64,000 nt of DNA from Paeniglutamicibacter sulfureus. Its GTDB lineage: Bacteria > Actinomycetota > Actinomycetes > Actinomycetales > Micrococcaceae. The DNA lies in NCBI RefSeq assembly GCF_039535115.1, contig NZ_BAAAWO010000001.1, positions 434,001 to 498,000 on the forward strand. Reading direction: 5' to 3'. Under the pieces are notes generated by a model. That model saw only the letters and a list, made by a program, of their open reading frames with translations. It had not been told where the DNA came from and ran no database searches. This document shows, in pieces, positions 8,679 through 18,152 of this stretch (position 1 is its first letter; each line of letters starts with the position of its first letter). The translations under genes and the position numbers were made by a program.

Positions 8679-10829
8679 GTGACAAAGACGCCTGACCCCG
8701 CCGGCCCCGGCAACCACACCTCCGGCAATGCCCCGGGCGCAGGCACTTACCGCGATGCCTGGGGGATCCCGCATCTGCGTGCCGATTCCGCGGACCAGCT
8801 GGCGCGCCTGCAGGGCGTGAACGCCGCCACGGACCGTTCATGGCAGATCGAACTGGAACGCTGGCGCTCCGAGGGACGCACCGCTGAAATGCTGGGCGCC
8901 GACGGCCTGCCGTGGGACCGCTTCTCCCGGCAGTGCAGGCTCAACGACACTGCGCGTCGCTGCTTCGAGGCCCTCGACGCCGACACTCAGCGCTGGTGCA
9001 CCAGCTTCGTGGCCGGCATCAACCAGGCGCTCGAGGCCGGGGTGCGCGGAGGACCGGAATTCGAGGAGTCCGGCACCGCTCCGGCACGGTGGAACCCGTG
9101 GACCCCCCTGGGGGTGTTTCTCGTCCAGCACATCCTCTTCTCCACGTTCCCGAACAAGCTCTTCCGCGCCCATGTCGCCCGGACCCTCGGACCAGACGCC
9201 GTTGACCTGTTCAGCATCGAGGCCCCGGTGTTCTCCGGCAGCAATGCCTGGGCCGCCCATGGGTCGGCAACCGCGGGCGGATCCCCGCTGATCGCCGGCG
9301 ATCCGCACCGCCTGCTGGAGCTGCCCGGCGTCTACCAGCAGGTTCACCTTTCCTGTCCGGAATTCGACGCAATCGGCTTCGCCTTCCCCGGTGTTCCGGG
9401 TCTTCCGCACTTCGGCCACACCGGCCACACCGCCTGGGCCATCACCAACGCCATGGCCGATTACCAGGACCTCTTCGAAGAAGAGCTGCGCCGGAGCGAA
9501 GACGGCATCCAGGCCCGCGGCCCCCTGGGCTGGGAATCCGTGGTCGCGGGCGTCGAGATGATCTTGGTCCGAGGCGGCGAGTCCGAGGACGTGGAGGTTA
9601 TCGAGACTACCCGCGGTCCGGTCATCGCCGGGGGGCTAAATGGTGGCGCGTTGAGCCTGCGGATGCCGGCCCGGGTCGAGCGGCGGCTGGGTTTCGATGC
9701 ACTCCTGCCGCTGCTGCGCAGCCGCCGCGTCGACGAGGTGGAGACGGCGCTGCAACGGTGGGTGGAGCCGGTGAACAGCGTTCTCGCCGCGGACACCGAA
9801 GGAACTGTCCGGCACTTCCTCGCCGGGTTGGTGCCGGAGCGGAACCACGAGAACCGGCGCGTGCCGGTGCCGGCGGCCTCGCCCGAGCATGCCTGGGACG
9901 GCAGCTATGTTCGGCTGCCGAGGACCGGGGTGGACCGTTTTGAGGTGAGCGCCAACGACCGCGAAGCAGGCGGCGGGGACCCCGTCGGGATGGAATTCGC
10001 CCCCGCCCACCGCGACCGGCGGATCCGCGAACTCCTGGAAGCCCCGGAGGCCGCACCCCTCACCGTGGACGCCATGCAGGCCATCCATTCGGACACCCTG
10101 CTCGGCTCGCTGCCCGCCTTTCGTGCCCTGCTGAAATCGCTCGATGCCGGTGTGTTGCCGCCCGCCGCCGCCCGGCTCCGCTCCCGCATCCTCGAATGGG
10201 ACGGCCACATGTCCTCGGACAGTCCCGACGCAGGGGCGTTCGCCGCGTGGCGCTCGGCCTTGGTCCACGGGATTGCCCGGCATCCTGCCCTGGAGCCGTT
10301 GGCCGGAGCACACGGGTATGCGCCGCTGTTCGGGCCGTGGCTTTCCGTGGCGTCCCGGGTGGGCTTCGCCGTTGAGACCCTGTTGCTTCGCGGCACGGAG
10401 CTGGGGATCGACCCTGCGGTGGAGGCCGCCGCGGCCCTGGCCGAGGCCTCCGCCGGATCGGAGCAAAAGTGGGGCGAGCGACACACGCTCCTTGCCGTGC
10501 ACGAGCTCCCCGACAGGCTCGCGTCCCGAGTCCCGACCGCGGCCCTTTCCGGGGACACCGGCTGCGTGCTCTCCACCGAGTCCCTGCCCGGTGTCGAGGA
10601 CCGCAGCTTCCGCGGCCCGGTGGCCCGCTACGTCTGGGACCTCGCGGACCGCGCCAATTCCCGCTGGGTCGTCCCGTTTGGCGCGGACGGCAACCCTGAA
10701 AGCCCCCATTTTTCCGACCAACTGCCGCTCTGGGCGGCCGGAGGCCTCGTTCCGGTCATCACGGACTGGAACCTGCTGGTCAAAGACCCCTCTCTTGCCA
10801 CGGAACCCCCATCCGGAAGGACCCCATGA
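8679..10829 (+). CDS. Penicillin acylase family (Ntn) hydrolase, DesG-like
   Basis: A 716-residue N-terminal nucleophile hydrolase that cleaves or forms amide bonds after self-processing. The likely nucleophile is Ser188 in SGSNAWA; GDPHRLLELPGVYQQ and the FPGVPGLPHFGHTGHTAWAITN region are typical of the family. There is no signal peptide, unlike secreted acylases, so it should act in the cytoplasm. The GTG start lies just after an iron box. The stop overlaps the next gene, a siderophore-type acyltransferase. In Streptomyces an amidase and acyltransferase pair named desG/desH has been proposed to make aryl-modified desferrioxamines; this pair looks equivalent. The substrate is inferred. Confidence 0.82.
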   Translation: MTKTPDPAGPGNHTSGNAPGAGTYRDAWGIPHLRADSADQLARLQGVNAATDRSWQIELERWRSEGRTAEMLGADGLPWDRFSRQCRLNDTARRCFEALDADTQRWCTSFVAGINQALEAGVRGGPEFEESGTAPARWNPWTPLGVFLVQHILFSTFPNKLFRAHVARTLGPDAVDLFSIEAPVFSGSNAWAAHGSATAGGSPLIAGDPHRLLELPGVYQQVHLSCPEFDAIGFAFPGVPGLPHFGHTGHTAWAITNAMADYQDLFEEELRRSEDGIQARGPLGWESVVAGVEMILVRGGESEDVEVIETTRGPVIAGGLNGGALSLRMPARVERRLGFDALLPLLRSRRVDEVETALQRWVEPVNSVLAADTEGTVRHFLAGLVPERNHENRRVPVPAASPEHAWDGSYVRLPRTGVDRFEVSANDREAGGGDPVGMEFAPAHRDRRIRELLEAPEAAPLTVDAMQAIHSDTLLGSLPAFRALLKSLDAGVLPPAAARLRSRILEWDGHMSSDSPDAGAFAAWRSALVHGIARHPALEPLAGAHGYAPLFGPWLSVASRVGFAVETLLLRGTELGIDPAVEAAAALAEASAGSEQKWGERHTLLAVHELPDRLASRVPTAALSGDTGCVLSTESLPGVEDRSFRGPVARYVWDLADRANSRWVVPFGADGNPESPHFSDQLPLWAAGGLVPVITDWNLLVKDPSLATEPPSGRTP

Positions 10830-11434
10830 AAACCACCCCCACAACGGCCCAGGATCTCGGCCTTCGCACCGCCCTCTACACCGAGGACCTCGAATCCTGG
10901 GGGACGGTACGGATCGTGCCGCTGTCCCCGGAGGGAGACCTCGACCTCATCCACGGTTGGGTTACGCAGGACCGTGCCCGGTTCTGGGGCATGACCCAGT
11001 ACTCCCGCAGCGACGTCCTGGAGGTCTACCAGTTCCTCGAGTCGCTTGAGACGCACCACGCGTTCCTGGTGCTGCTCGATGGCGAACCGGTGGCCCTCTT
11101 CCAGACCTACGAGCCACTGCATGATCCCGTGGGCGAGGCCTACCCTGTCCGGGTCGAGGACATCGGGATGCATCTGCTGCTGGCACCGGCCACCCGGCCC
11201 GTCCCGAATTTCACGCCTCGGCTGGTCACCTCGTTGATCAACTTCATGTTCGCCGACCCCGCCATCGACCGGATCGTGGTGGAACCCGATGCCCGGAATG
11301 ACAAGGCAGTGCGCCGGCTGGAGGCCACGTGCTTCGAGCTCGGGCCCAAGATCCAGCTGGCGGAGAAGGAAGCGCAGTTGGCCTTCCTGGCCCGGGGGCG
11401 CTTCGAGCGCACGGAAACGTTGCGTACGCGCTAG
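10826..11434 (+). CDS. Siderophore-type GNAT acyltransferase, DesH-like
   Basis: A 202-residue protein of the AlcB/IucB/MbtK acyltransferase group (GNAT fold, Acetyltransf_8). Recognisable parts are the WGTVRIVPLSPEGDLDLIHGW start, the VRVEDIGMHLLLAP strand and the closing block IDRIVVEPDARNDKAVRRLE with FELGPKIQLAEKEAQLA. Such enzymes acylate hydroxylamine or amine groups during hydroxamate siderophore assembly. Its ATG overlaps the stop of the acylase-like gene, so both are translated together under the iron box. No desABCD homologue lies in this window. Confidence 0.85.
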   Translation: MKTTPTTAQDLGLRTALYTEDLESWGTVRIVPLSPEGDLDLIHGWVTQDRARFWGMTQYSRSDVLEVYQFLESLETHHAFLVLLDGEPVALFQTYEPLHDPVGEAYPVRVEDIGMHLLLAPATRPVPNFTPRLVTSLINFMFADPAIDRIVVEPDARNDKAVRRLEATCFELGPKIQLAEKEAQLAFLARGRFERTETLRTR

Positions 11435-11632
11435 GACTTGACCCGTGGATGATGTGGATGCAGCATTCACAGTGTCGCTGGTCGCCGGGTTGGTTGGCGG
11501 AGCTGATTTCTCAATGCCATGGCCGCACATAGCGGGCTCTTCGCTGCCTGTTGCGTGCTTTCGGGGCTCGACCCTGCGCCCGGGGGAGCCGCGGAAGTGA
11601 AATCTTCTCCATGAGTCAATTCGGGGTTCCCT
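11435..11632 (+). other. Intergenic stretch with a short open frame
   Basis: A 50-codon open frame starting with GTG near 11444 encodes a partly hydrophobic peptide (VSLVAGLVGGADFSM). It has no ribosome binding site and no recognised family, so it may be a fragment. Nothing else is visible. Confidence 0.25.
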
Positions 11633-11684
11633 CTATTTCGCGAGCACTTGCTAAATGAGGCACTGACCCTATTTCGCGAGCACT
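11633..11684 (+). repeat. Perfect 16-bp direct repeat
   Basis: CTATTTCGCGAGCACT occurs at 11633-11648 and again at 11669-11684, 36 bp start to start, each preceded by CCCT or ACC context. This could be a repeated regulator or transposase binding site, or one end of a lost mobile element. Confidence 0.7.
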
Positions 11685-11859
11685 CTTGATGAGTCTCGCC
11701 GACCCCTTGAACTCAGATGGGACCGGGCCTAGCATTGCTGGCACGGGCACCGACAGAGCACCCGATTGTCGCGGTGCCGGTGAGGCCCGAAAACGAAATG
11801 GCCGTCCTCGGGAGAGGGGACCGGCAGAGGGCTACGTCGATCGGATCGGGGAGAACGTC

Positions 11860-12495
11860 ATGGGCGAGACTACGGCCGAGGCGTCGTCGGCGGAGCTGAT
11901 GGTGGACCTGATCATTTCCCTGGACGGGTACGCATCGGCCGAGGGATGGCCCGGCTGGTGGGGCCTGGAGGCACCGGAATACCTCGCCTGGCTCGAGCGG
12001 GAAGGGCAGAAGCAGTACACCTACCTCCTCGGCGCGAACACCTACCGGTTGATGTCCGCCATGTCAGAGGAGGCGGCGGCCGCGGATTCCGGATTCTCCG
12101 AGACCGAAGCCGCCAGTCTGACGGGCCTTGCCGACGTGCCCAAAGTCGTCTTCTCCTCGTCCCTGCGGGCGCCCCTGAGTTGGCCGAATTCGAGGCTGGT
12201 GGGCGGGGACGCGGTCGAGGCCGTGGCCGAGATGAAACGGAGCGGCAACGGGCCGATGAGCACCCTCGGTAGCCTCAGCCTGAGCCGGTCGCTATTGACC
12301 GCGGGACTCGTGGACCGCTTCCGGTTAGTCGTTTTTCCCGTGATCACGGGCAGGACCGGGAGGGAACGCATCTACGACGGGTATCCTGACGTGGCACTCG
12401 AAATGGTGGACAGCAGAACCTTCGACGGACGGCTTCAGCTGCTCGAATACGTCCCCACCGTGCTCAGCGGCCCGCCTGGCACCGCACCGAAGTGA
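11860..12495 (+). CDS. Dihydrofolate reductase family protein (RibD C-terminal domain)
   Basis: A 211-residue NADPH-dependent reductase-fold protein of the RibD-C/YyaP-YwjB type. It has the LIISLDGYASAE start, LLGANTYRLM, the KVVFSSSLRAPLSWPNSRLV strand and STLGSLSLSRSLLTAGLVDRF followed by FPVITGRTGRERIY. The true substrate is unknown for this group. The start at 11860 has GGGGAG upstream; the longer frame from 11686 lacks a site. Expression may be influenced by the 16-bp direct repeats upstream. Confidence 0.85.
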   Translation: MGETTAEASSAELMVDLIISLDGYASAEGWPGWWGLEAPEYLAWLEREGQKQYTYLLGANTYRLMSAMSEEAAAADSGFSETEAASLTGLADVPKVVFSSSLRAPLSWPNSRLVGGDAVEAVAEMKRSGNGPMSTLGSLSLSRSLLTAGLVDRFRLVVFPVITGRTGRERIYDGYPDVALEMVDSRTFDGRLQLLEYVPTVLSGPPGTAPK

Positions 12496-12562
12496 GCCCA
12501 TATTAGTGCGCCTGACTTTCAGCAGACGTGGGCCGGCAGGACAGCCCGACCTGCCGGGCGTG

Positions 12563-13165
12563 CTAGGAAACCGCAGGGGTCTTCCGTGTTGGCCTGGCCC
12601 GAACATGCATGCGTTCGCCCTGCGGGCCAAAGAGGCTGAGGAACTCCACGCCCTGCCCGTCCGCCAGCCCAAACCAGTGCGGGGTGTGCGTATCGAATTC
12701 CGCTGCCTCTCCGGCGGGCAGCACCAGGTCGTGGTCCCCGAGCCGCAACCTCAGGTTGCCCTTCAGGACATAGAGCCATTCGTAGCCCTCGTGGGTCGCC
12801 AGCGGCGGGTCGGCAACGGTTTTGCCGGCCGGGATCACGTGCTTGAACGCCTGGAGGCCGCCGCCGGACCCGCGGCTCAACGGCAGGATGGTCATGCCGT
12901 GGCGGACAATGGGCTTGATATGGATTCGCGGGTCCCCGGTGGCCGGAGCTCCCACGAGGTCGTCCAAGGGCACGCCGTGGGCGCGCGCCAGCGGCAAGAG
13001 CTGTTCCAGGGTGGGCCGGCGCTGGCCCGATTCCAACCGGGAGAGGGTGCTGACCGAGATGCCGGTCTGCGCCGAGAGCTCCTGCAGGGTGTGGTTGCTG
13101 CCGTTCCGCAGGCTGCGCAGCCGGGGCCCCACTTGTGCGAGGGTGCTGTCCATGTCTTGTTCCAT
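12563..13165 (-). CDS. XRE-cupin transcriptional regulator
   Basis: A 200-residue protein. Residues about 10-65 form an XRE-type HTH (LQELSAQTGISVSTLSRLES) and residues about 110-190 a small-molecule-binding cupin (HEGYEWLYVLKGNLRLRLG ... EFDTHTPHWFG). Such proteins sense amines, polyamines or similar ligands. It is transcribed away from the flavoprotein gene at 13278, and a TTTTGCC/GGCAAAA palindrome lies between them. The start ATG at 13165 is preferred; 13153 is an alternative. Confidence 0.88.
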   Translation of the reverse strand: MEQDMDSTLAQVGPRLRSLRNGSNHTLQELSAQTGISVSTLSRLESGQRRPTLEQLLPLARAHGVPLDDLVGAPATGDPRIHIKPIVRHGMTILPLSRGSGGGLQAFKHVIPAGKTVADPPLATHEGYEWLYVLKGNLRLRLGDHDLVLPAGEAAEFDTHTPHWFGLADGQGVEFLSLFGPQGERMHVRARPTRKTPAVS

Positions 13166-13172
13166 GGTCCCA

Positions 13173-13191
13173 TTTTGCCATAACGGCAAAA
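13173..13191. promoter_or_regulatory. Palindromic operator TTTTGCC-N5-GGCAAAA
   Basis: Perfect 7-bp arms with a five-base spacer lie eight bases upstream of the cupin regulator start and in the divergent promoter space. It is the likely binding site of that regulator. Confidence 0.6.
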
Positions 13192-13277
13192 ATGATTGCC
13201 AGAAGTTGGGAGATGGGTCCATGCTGGGTGGTGCACCGGATTTCCCCGGTGAAAACACGAACCAGGGAGCATGAACC

Positions 13278-14255
13278 ATGAACACGACGCCGGATACATT
13301 CGACGTGGCCATCATCGGCGGGGGAGCGGCGGGACTGGCCGCAGCCCAGGCGCTGGGACGCTCGCGACGCAGCGTCGTCGTCATCGATGCCGGGGAACCT
13401 CGCAACGCCCCGGCCGAGGGCGTGCACAACTTCCTCACGCGCGACGGACTGCCGCCGCGCGAGCTGCTCGCCCTCGGTCGGAAAGAGGCGGAGGGCTACG
13501 GCGTCCGGTTCCGCGACGCCCGCGCTTCGGCGACCCGGCGGAACGCCGACGGGTTCGGGATCGAGTTGGACGACAGCACTATACTCGCCGCCCGCAGGAT
13601 CATCCTCGCCTCCGGGGTCAGCGACACGCTTCCGGAAGTCGAGGGACTGGAGGCGTACTGGGGGAAGAACGCGTTGCACTGCCCCTATTGCCACGGCTGG
13701 GAGGTCAGGGACCAGGACATTGCCGTCTTGGACAGCCCCTTCGCCGTCCACCAGGCCCTGATGTTCAGGCAGTTGAGCGATCGCGTCACCTTGTACACCG
13801 CGCCGGAGCGGGAATTCGATCCGATCGAGCGGGAAAAGCTGGAGGCACGGGGCATCCGCGTCGTGCATCGGGAAATCATCGCAGTACGCGGCAACGACAA
13901 CCACCTGTCCCACGTGGTCTTCCGGGACGGAGTCGAGCAGTCGGTCGATGCCCTGGTCGTCATGCCGCACTTCGCGGCCGGGGTCCCGGCCCTGTCGGGG
14001 CTGGGCCTGGAGGCGACGGCACACCCGTCGGGCATCGGCACGTACGTTGCCACCGACGAAATGGGCAAGACGGAAATCCCGGGCCTGTGGGCGGCGGGGA
14101 ACACCCGTGACCCCATGGCCCAGGTGATGATGGCGGCCGCAGACGGGCTGCGCGTGGGCGCCATGGTCAACGCCGACCTCATCCAGGAAGAGACCGACGC
14201 GGCGGTGGCCGCCCTGCGCGCCGGTGCGGTTGCCGCGATCGGGCAACGTAGCTAG
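13278..14255 (+). CDS. Thioredoxin reductase-like NAD(P)/FAD oxidoreductase
   Basis: A 325-residue flavoprotein with an N-terminal FAD site GGGAAGLAAAQALG, the redox-active dithiol C135-P-Y-C138, and the C-terminal FAD motif GLWAAGNTRDPMAQV. The canonical NADPH-binding GGGxxA motif of true TrxB is absent; the equivalent region reads VLDSPFAVHQALMFRQL, as in the ferredoxin-flavin or HcpA-like TrxR branch. It may therefore not be an NADPH-dependent thioredoxin reductase. It is divergent from the cupin regulator and probably controlled by it. A GGGAGC site precedes the ATG. Confidence 0.85.
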   Translation: MNTTPDTFDVAIIGGGAAGLAAAQALGRSRRSVVVIDAGEPRNAPAEGVHNFLTRDGLPPRELLALGRKEAEGYGVRFRDARASATRRNADGFGIELDDSTILAARRIILASGVSDTLPEVEGLEAYWGKNALHCPYCHGWEVRDQDIAVLDSPFAVHQALMFRQLSDRVTLYTAPEREFDPIEREKLEARGIRVVHREIIAVRGNDNHLSHVVFRDGVEQSVDALVVMPHFAAGVPALSGLGLEATAHPSGIGTYVATDEMGKTEIPGLWAAGNTRDPMAQVMMAAADGLRVGAMVNADLIQEETDAAVAALRAGAVAAIGQRS

Positions 14256-14347
14256 CCAAAAAAGAGAGGGTGCCATTCACCACCTGTTCGGCTGCGGATG
14301 CCCCCGATGTCTCCCGCTCGATACCTTCGGGCATACAAGGATCGGGG

Positions 14348-15526
14348 TCAGACAATGCGAGCAAGGGCTCCCAGCAGGTCTTTGGCCCGGCGGTCCTGGT
14401 CTTCGGCAAGCATTTCGTTGGTCAAGAACGAGAATCCTATGTTCTTTCCCGGCCAGGCCCCATGCAATCCGCCACCGGCACCGGAATGCCCGAAGGCCGG
14501 GGCGACTGGGCCATAAGTTCCCAGGGGATCGGCCAACTCATAGCCAAGCCCGAAGCGCAGTGGCCGGTCATTGACTGCGTCTACGCCCTCGGACCAGGTC
14601 GCAGTGGAGGACGCCAGGGCCCCGGCGGACAACAGCGGTGAAAGTGGCCTGGCCAGTTGGGAATAGAGGGATGCCATTGCATCGGCGGTGCCAATGCCTC
14701 CGCCGGAGGCCATCTCCGCTCGCCTCATTTCCACGGAATTGAACGGATCGCCGATTCCGGTGAGGGAGCCCGCGTACATCCGATCCACGATCCTCCGCCG
14801 TTCCGGATCCTGCAGGAACGTGGAGATCGCATAATTCTCCGACCGGAAAATGGTGGCCAGTCGCCCGTCCAGTGATTCGGGTAGACCCAAGTGAATGTCC
14901 AGGTCCAGCGGCACAGCGAGCAATTCCCCAACCAGTTCACCCGGGCTCTTTCCCGTTACGCGGAAGAATAGCTCGGCCGCCAGGTACCCGTAGGTCAGTG
15001 CGTGGTAAGCGACCTTGGTGCCCGGTTCCCACAAGGGCGACTGAGCCGCCAGGACCGCTGCCACGGCCCGGTTGTCGTATCGCAGGCTATCGTCGGGGTC
15101 CGGGTCGACAAAGACGAGGCCAACCGTGTGGCTGAGCACTTGGGCGACGGTGACATCCTGCTTGCCGGCCCCCGCGAATTCGGGCCAGTACGAAGCGACG
15201 GTGGCTTCCGGGTCCAGGACGCGCCGATCAATCAGGATCGCGGCAATGGTGGCCATCAGGCCCTTGGTGCCGGAAAACAAGACTGCCATGGTTTTTTCGG
15301 ACCACGCCTGACGAATTCCGGTGCCCGAAGCGGGGGTGGCACCGTTCTTGACCGTGGTGCCGCCGTAGAACCGGGCCAGGGGCTTGCCCTCTCGGTACAC
15401 GCAGAAGGCCATGCCGCCTTCGGCCGCTGCCAGGTGCCGGGCGAAGACTCCTGACAGCATCTCGAACCCGGGCTGTGGCAGCCCGTCATTGTGGCGGGTC
15501 CGGGGTTTTTCACGTGACGTGTCCAT
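14348..15526 (-). CDS. Serine hydrolase, class C beta-lactamase/esterase family
   Basis: A 392-residue protein of the EstB/LACTB-like family. The nucleophile motif SxxK is SGTKG, the tyrosine motif is in YHALTYGYLAAEL, and the third motif appears as HSGAGGG. There is no signal peptide, so it should be cytoplasmic. It starts eight bases after the ABC ATPase gene and is the last gene of the carnitine-type operon. An esterase releasing carnitine or a related alcohol from an imported ester would fit, but the substrate is inferred only from position. Confidence 0.85.
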   Translation of the reverse strand: MDTSREKPRTRHNDGLPQPGFEMLSGVFARHLAAAEGGMAFCVYREGKPLARFYGGTTVKNGATPASGTGIRQAWSEKTMAVLFSGTKGLMATIAAILIDRRVLDPEATVASYWPEFAGAGKQDVTVAQVLSHTVGLVFVDPDPDDSLRYDNRAVAAVLAAQSPLWEPGTKVAYHALTYGYLAAELFFRVTGKSPGELVGELLAVPLDLDIHLGLPESLDGRLATIFRSENYAISTFLQDPERRRIVDRMYAGSLTGIGDPFNSVEMRRAEMASGGGIGTADAMASLYSQLARPLSPLLSAGALASSTATWSEGVDAVNDRPLRFGLGYELADPLGTYGPVAPAFGHSGAGGGLHGAWPGKNIGFSFLTNEMLAEDQDRRAKDLLGALARIV

Positions 15527-15534
15527 GTTCTCCC

Positions 15535-17274
15535 TTACTTGAACGCCGGGACGTTGGCCAGCAGTTCCTGCGTGTAGTGGTGCTGCGGGTTGTTGAGCAC
15601 CTCTTCGGTAGTGTCCATGTCCACGATCTTTCCCTTTTGCAATACGGCAAGACGCTGGGAAATATGCCGGGCCAGGGCGATGTTGTGCGTGACAAAAAGC
15701 ATCGACATGTTGTGGTCGGTCTGCAGCGTGCGCAACAGATCCAGGATCGAGGCTTGCACCGAGACGTCCAGGGCGCTGGTGATCTCGTCGCAGACCAGCA
15801 GCGAGGGGGCATTGACCAGGGCACGGGCAATCGCCGCGCGCTGGCGTTCACCGCCGCTGAGATCTCCGGGACGGCGTTCCATGTAGCGTTCGCCGAGCTT
15901 TACCTGGTCCAAGGCTTCACGGACCAAGGCGCGGCGTTTGCGCTTGTCGTTGATTCCCGACATCTGCAATGGGACACCCACCGAATCGGCGATGGTTCGA
16001 CGCGGGTTCAGTGATGAGAATGGCGACTGGAAGATGTATTGGATCCGCCGCCGGTCCTCGGATGACCGCATCCGCGTGCCGGTGGCCAGCCTCTCTCCGA
16101 AAAGCTCGATCGAACCGGTGTAGGCATCATTTAGCCCGGCCACGCAGCGCGAGAGGGTGGTCTTGCCGGACCCCGACTCGCCCAGCAGCATCATTGACTC
16201 TCCCTCCAGCAACTGGAAATCGATCCCGTCCAGAACCGCGTGTTTGCCATATGACAGGGCCAGGTCGCTCAGTTGCAGCAGCGGACGAGCCGCCACCGCA
16301 ACGGAAGCTGGCCGTGGCAGGTTGCCGGGCAAGGGCTTGGCGTCGTCAACGAGCGGTGTGGAGCCGGTGGTGTCCGGCACGCCGTGGGGGCCGGCGACGA
16401 CCAACGGCTGTTCTCCGGTGATTGCCTCCACCTGGCCCACCCGGCGTTTGCCGGCGAGATCAGGAACTGCGGCGAGCAGTCTGCGCGTGTATCCGTGTCG
16501 CGGGGCGAAGAGTACCTGGTCGGTCGCTCCGTGCTCCACGATGTCACCTTCGAGCATGACGGCGACCTCGTCGGCGATCTCTGCGACCACGGCCAGGTCG
16601 TGCGTGATGTAGAGCCCGGCGACCTGGTGCCGTTCGGCCAATTCGCCGATTGTTTGCAGCACCACGGCCTGAGTCGTGACGTCCAGGCCGGTGGTCGGCT
16701 CGTCAAGCACGATCACCGACGGCCGACAGGCAAAGGCCATCGCAATGCCCACGCGCTGCTGTTGTCCTCCGGATAGCTGGTGGGGGTAGCGCCGCTGGTA
16801 GGCGGGGTCATTGGCCAGGCCGACCTCGGCCAGCACTTCACTAACCCGCAACCGGCGTTCGGAATCGGTGGCGCCGATTTGGTGCACGCGCAGGGTTTCG
16901 GCAATCTGCTCCCCGATGCGCATGGACGGATTCAGCGACAGGGACGGGTCCTGGGGCACGTAGGAAATCACCTTGCCACGCAGGCGCCGCAATTGGGCGT
17001 CGGGCAGATCCATGATGTTTCCGTGGTCCCCGCTGCCCAGGCGCACCGTGCCGGTGCCCTTGGACAGCCCTTTGCGGAAATGTCCCATGCATGCGAGTCC
17101 GGCCGTTGTCTTGCCTGAGCCGGATTCACCGACCAAGGCCAGGATGCGGCCCGGCGCCAGGGTGAAGCTGACCCCGTGCAGGATTTCCTCCCCGGCATCG
17201 GTTTGCACCCTCAGGTCGGTGGCGCACAGCGCACTTGCCGCGATGTCGTTCTCCACGATCGTGGTCATTGTCAT
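15535..17274 (-). CDS. Fused dual ATPase of a peptide-type ABC importer (DppD-DppF)
   Basis: A 579-residue protein with two complete nucleotide-binding domains. The first has Walker [10 protein letters not shown], signature LSGGQQQR and Walker [11 protein letters not shown]; the second has [17 protein letters not shown] and [12 protein letters not shown]. Both belong to the oligopeptide/nickel family. Fusion of the two ATPases is common in actinobacterial dipeptide importers. Its start overlaps the permease gene (ATGA). It powers uptake with the two permeases and the lipoprotein encoded upstream. Confidence 0.94.
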   Translation of the reverse strand: MTMTTIVENDIAASALCATDLRVQTDAGEEILHGVSFTLAPGRILALVGESGSGKTTAGLACMGHFRKGLSKGTGTVRLGSGDHGNIMDLPDAQLRRLRGKVISYVPQDPSLSLNPSMRIGEQIAETLRVHQIGATDSERRLRVSEVLAEVGLANDPAYQRRYPHQLSGGQQQRVGIAMAFACRPSVIVLDEPTTGLDVTTQAVVLQTIGELAERHQVAGLYITHDLAVVAEIADEVAVMLEGDIVEHGATDQVLFAPRHGYTRRLLAAVPDLAGKRRVGQVEAITGEQPLVVAGPHGVPDTTGSTPLVDDAKPLPGNLPRPASVAVAARPLLQLSDLALSYGKHAVLDGIDFQLLEGESMMLLGESGSGKTTLSRCVAGLNDAYTGSIELFGERLATGTRMRSSEDRRRIQYIFQSPFSSLNPRRTIADSVGVPLQMSGINDKRKRRALVREALDQVKLGERYMERRPGDLSGGERQRAAIARALVNAPSLLVCDEITSALDVSVQASILDLLRTLQTDHNMSMLFVTHNIALARHISQRLAVLQKGKIVDMDTTEEVLNNPQHHYTQELLANVPAFK

Positions 17275-18152
17275 TTCCCCGCATTCATGTTGGCCGAGGC
17301 CCGCGCGAGCGAGTCGGTCAGGAGGTTGGTGCCCACAGTCAGCACTGCGATGGCCGCAACGGGCAGCAGTACGCCCCAGGGCTGGATGACCAGGGCGATC
17401 CGGCTCTCGTTGATCATCAGGCCCCAGTCCGCGGTGGGTGGTTGCATGCCCAGCCCGAGGAAGGACAGCGCCGCGACAAAGCCAATCGAGTAGGTCATGC
17501 GCAACCCGAGTTCGACCATCAATGGGCCGGTGATATTTGGCAGAACCTCGGTGAGCAGGATCTTGTACCTGGGAACCGCGTACATTTCGCTGGCCCGGAT
17601 GTAGTCCTCGGTGATCACCGATGCGGTGGCCGAACGAGTGACTCGGGCAATGCGCGGGGCGTGGGTGATTCCAATGACCACAACCAGCACCCAGCCCTGC
17701 GGGCCGAGCACGGTAATGGCCAGCAGCGCGAAGACCAGCTGCGGCAGGGCCAGAAGCACGTCGTTGCCGCGCATGATCAGCGCATCGACCCGTCCGCGGG
17801 AATAGGCCGCGGTCATTCCCACGGCGACACCGATGACCATGCCCAGCGCCGTGGCAAGCGCTGAGTAGGCGATCAATCGCAGTCCGCCGTCCAGGAAGCG
17901 AGAGAGCACATCTCGGCCTAGGTTGTCGGTGCCGAACAGTCCCACGTGGGTGAACGGGCGTCCCGTGAATTCGGTGCTGGTATGCCCGGTCAGCCAGGGC
18001 AGCAGCAGCGGCCCGGCCAGGGCGATCAGCAACACGGCCACCGTCAGCACCAGGCCGACCTTGGCCTGGCGCTGACGCATCATTCGGGCGAGGAGCCGAG
18101 GGGGACGGGAGCGTGACACATTTGCTTCAACGACATCATCGACGGTGCTCAT
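17271..18152 (-). CDS. Peptide-type ABC transporter permease (DppC-like)
   Basis: A 293-residue inner-membrane permease with an N-terminal TM (VGLVLTVAVLLIALAGPLLL) and a BPD transmembrane domain in the C-terminal 200 residues. The EAA-like loop reads YIRASEMYAVPRYKILLTEVLPN. It overlaps both neighbours by four bases, as expected in a tight transporter operon. Confidence 0.93.
   Translation of the reverse strand: MSTVDDVVEANVSRSRPPRLLARMMRQRQAKVGLVLTVAVLLIALAGPLLLPWLTGHTSTEFTGRPFTHVGLFGTDNLGRDVLSRFLDGGLRLIAYSALATALGMVIGVAVGMTAAYSRGRVDALIMRGNDVLLALPQLVFALLAITVLGPQGWVLVVVIGITHAPRIARVTRSATASVITEDYIRASEMYAVPRYKILLTEVLPNITGPLMVELGLRMTYSIGFVAALSFLGLGMQPPTADWGLMINESRIALVIQPWGVLLPVAAIAVLTVGTNLLTDSLARASANMNAGK

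Noticed and set aside
12519..14276. A 585-codon minus-strand frame covering the cupin regulator and flavoprotein
   Set aside because: It overlaps two clearly recognisable genes in other frames and its composition is shadow-like.
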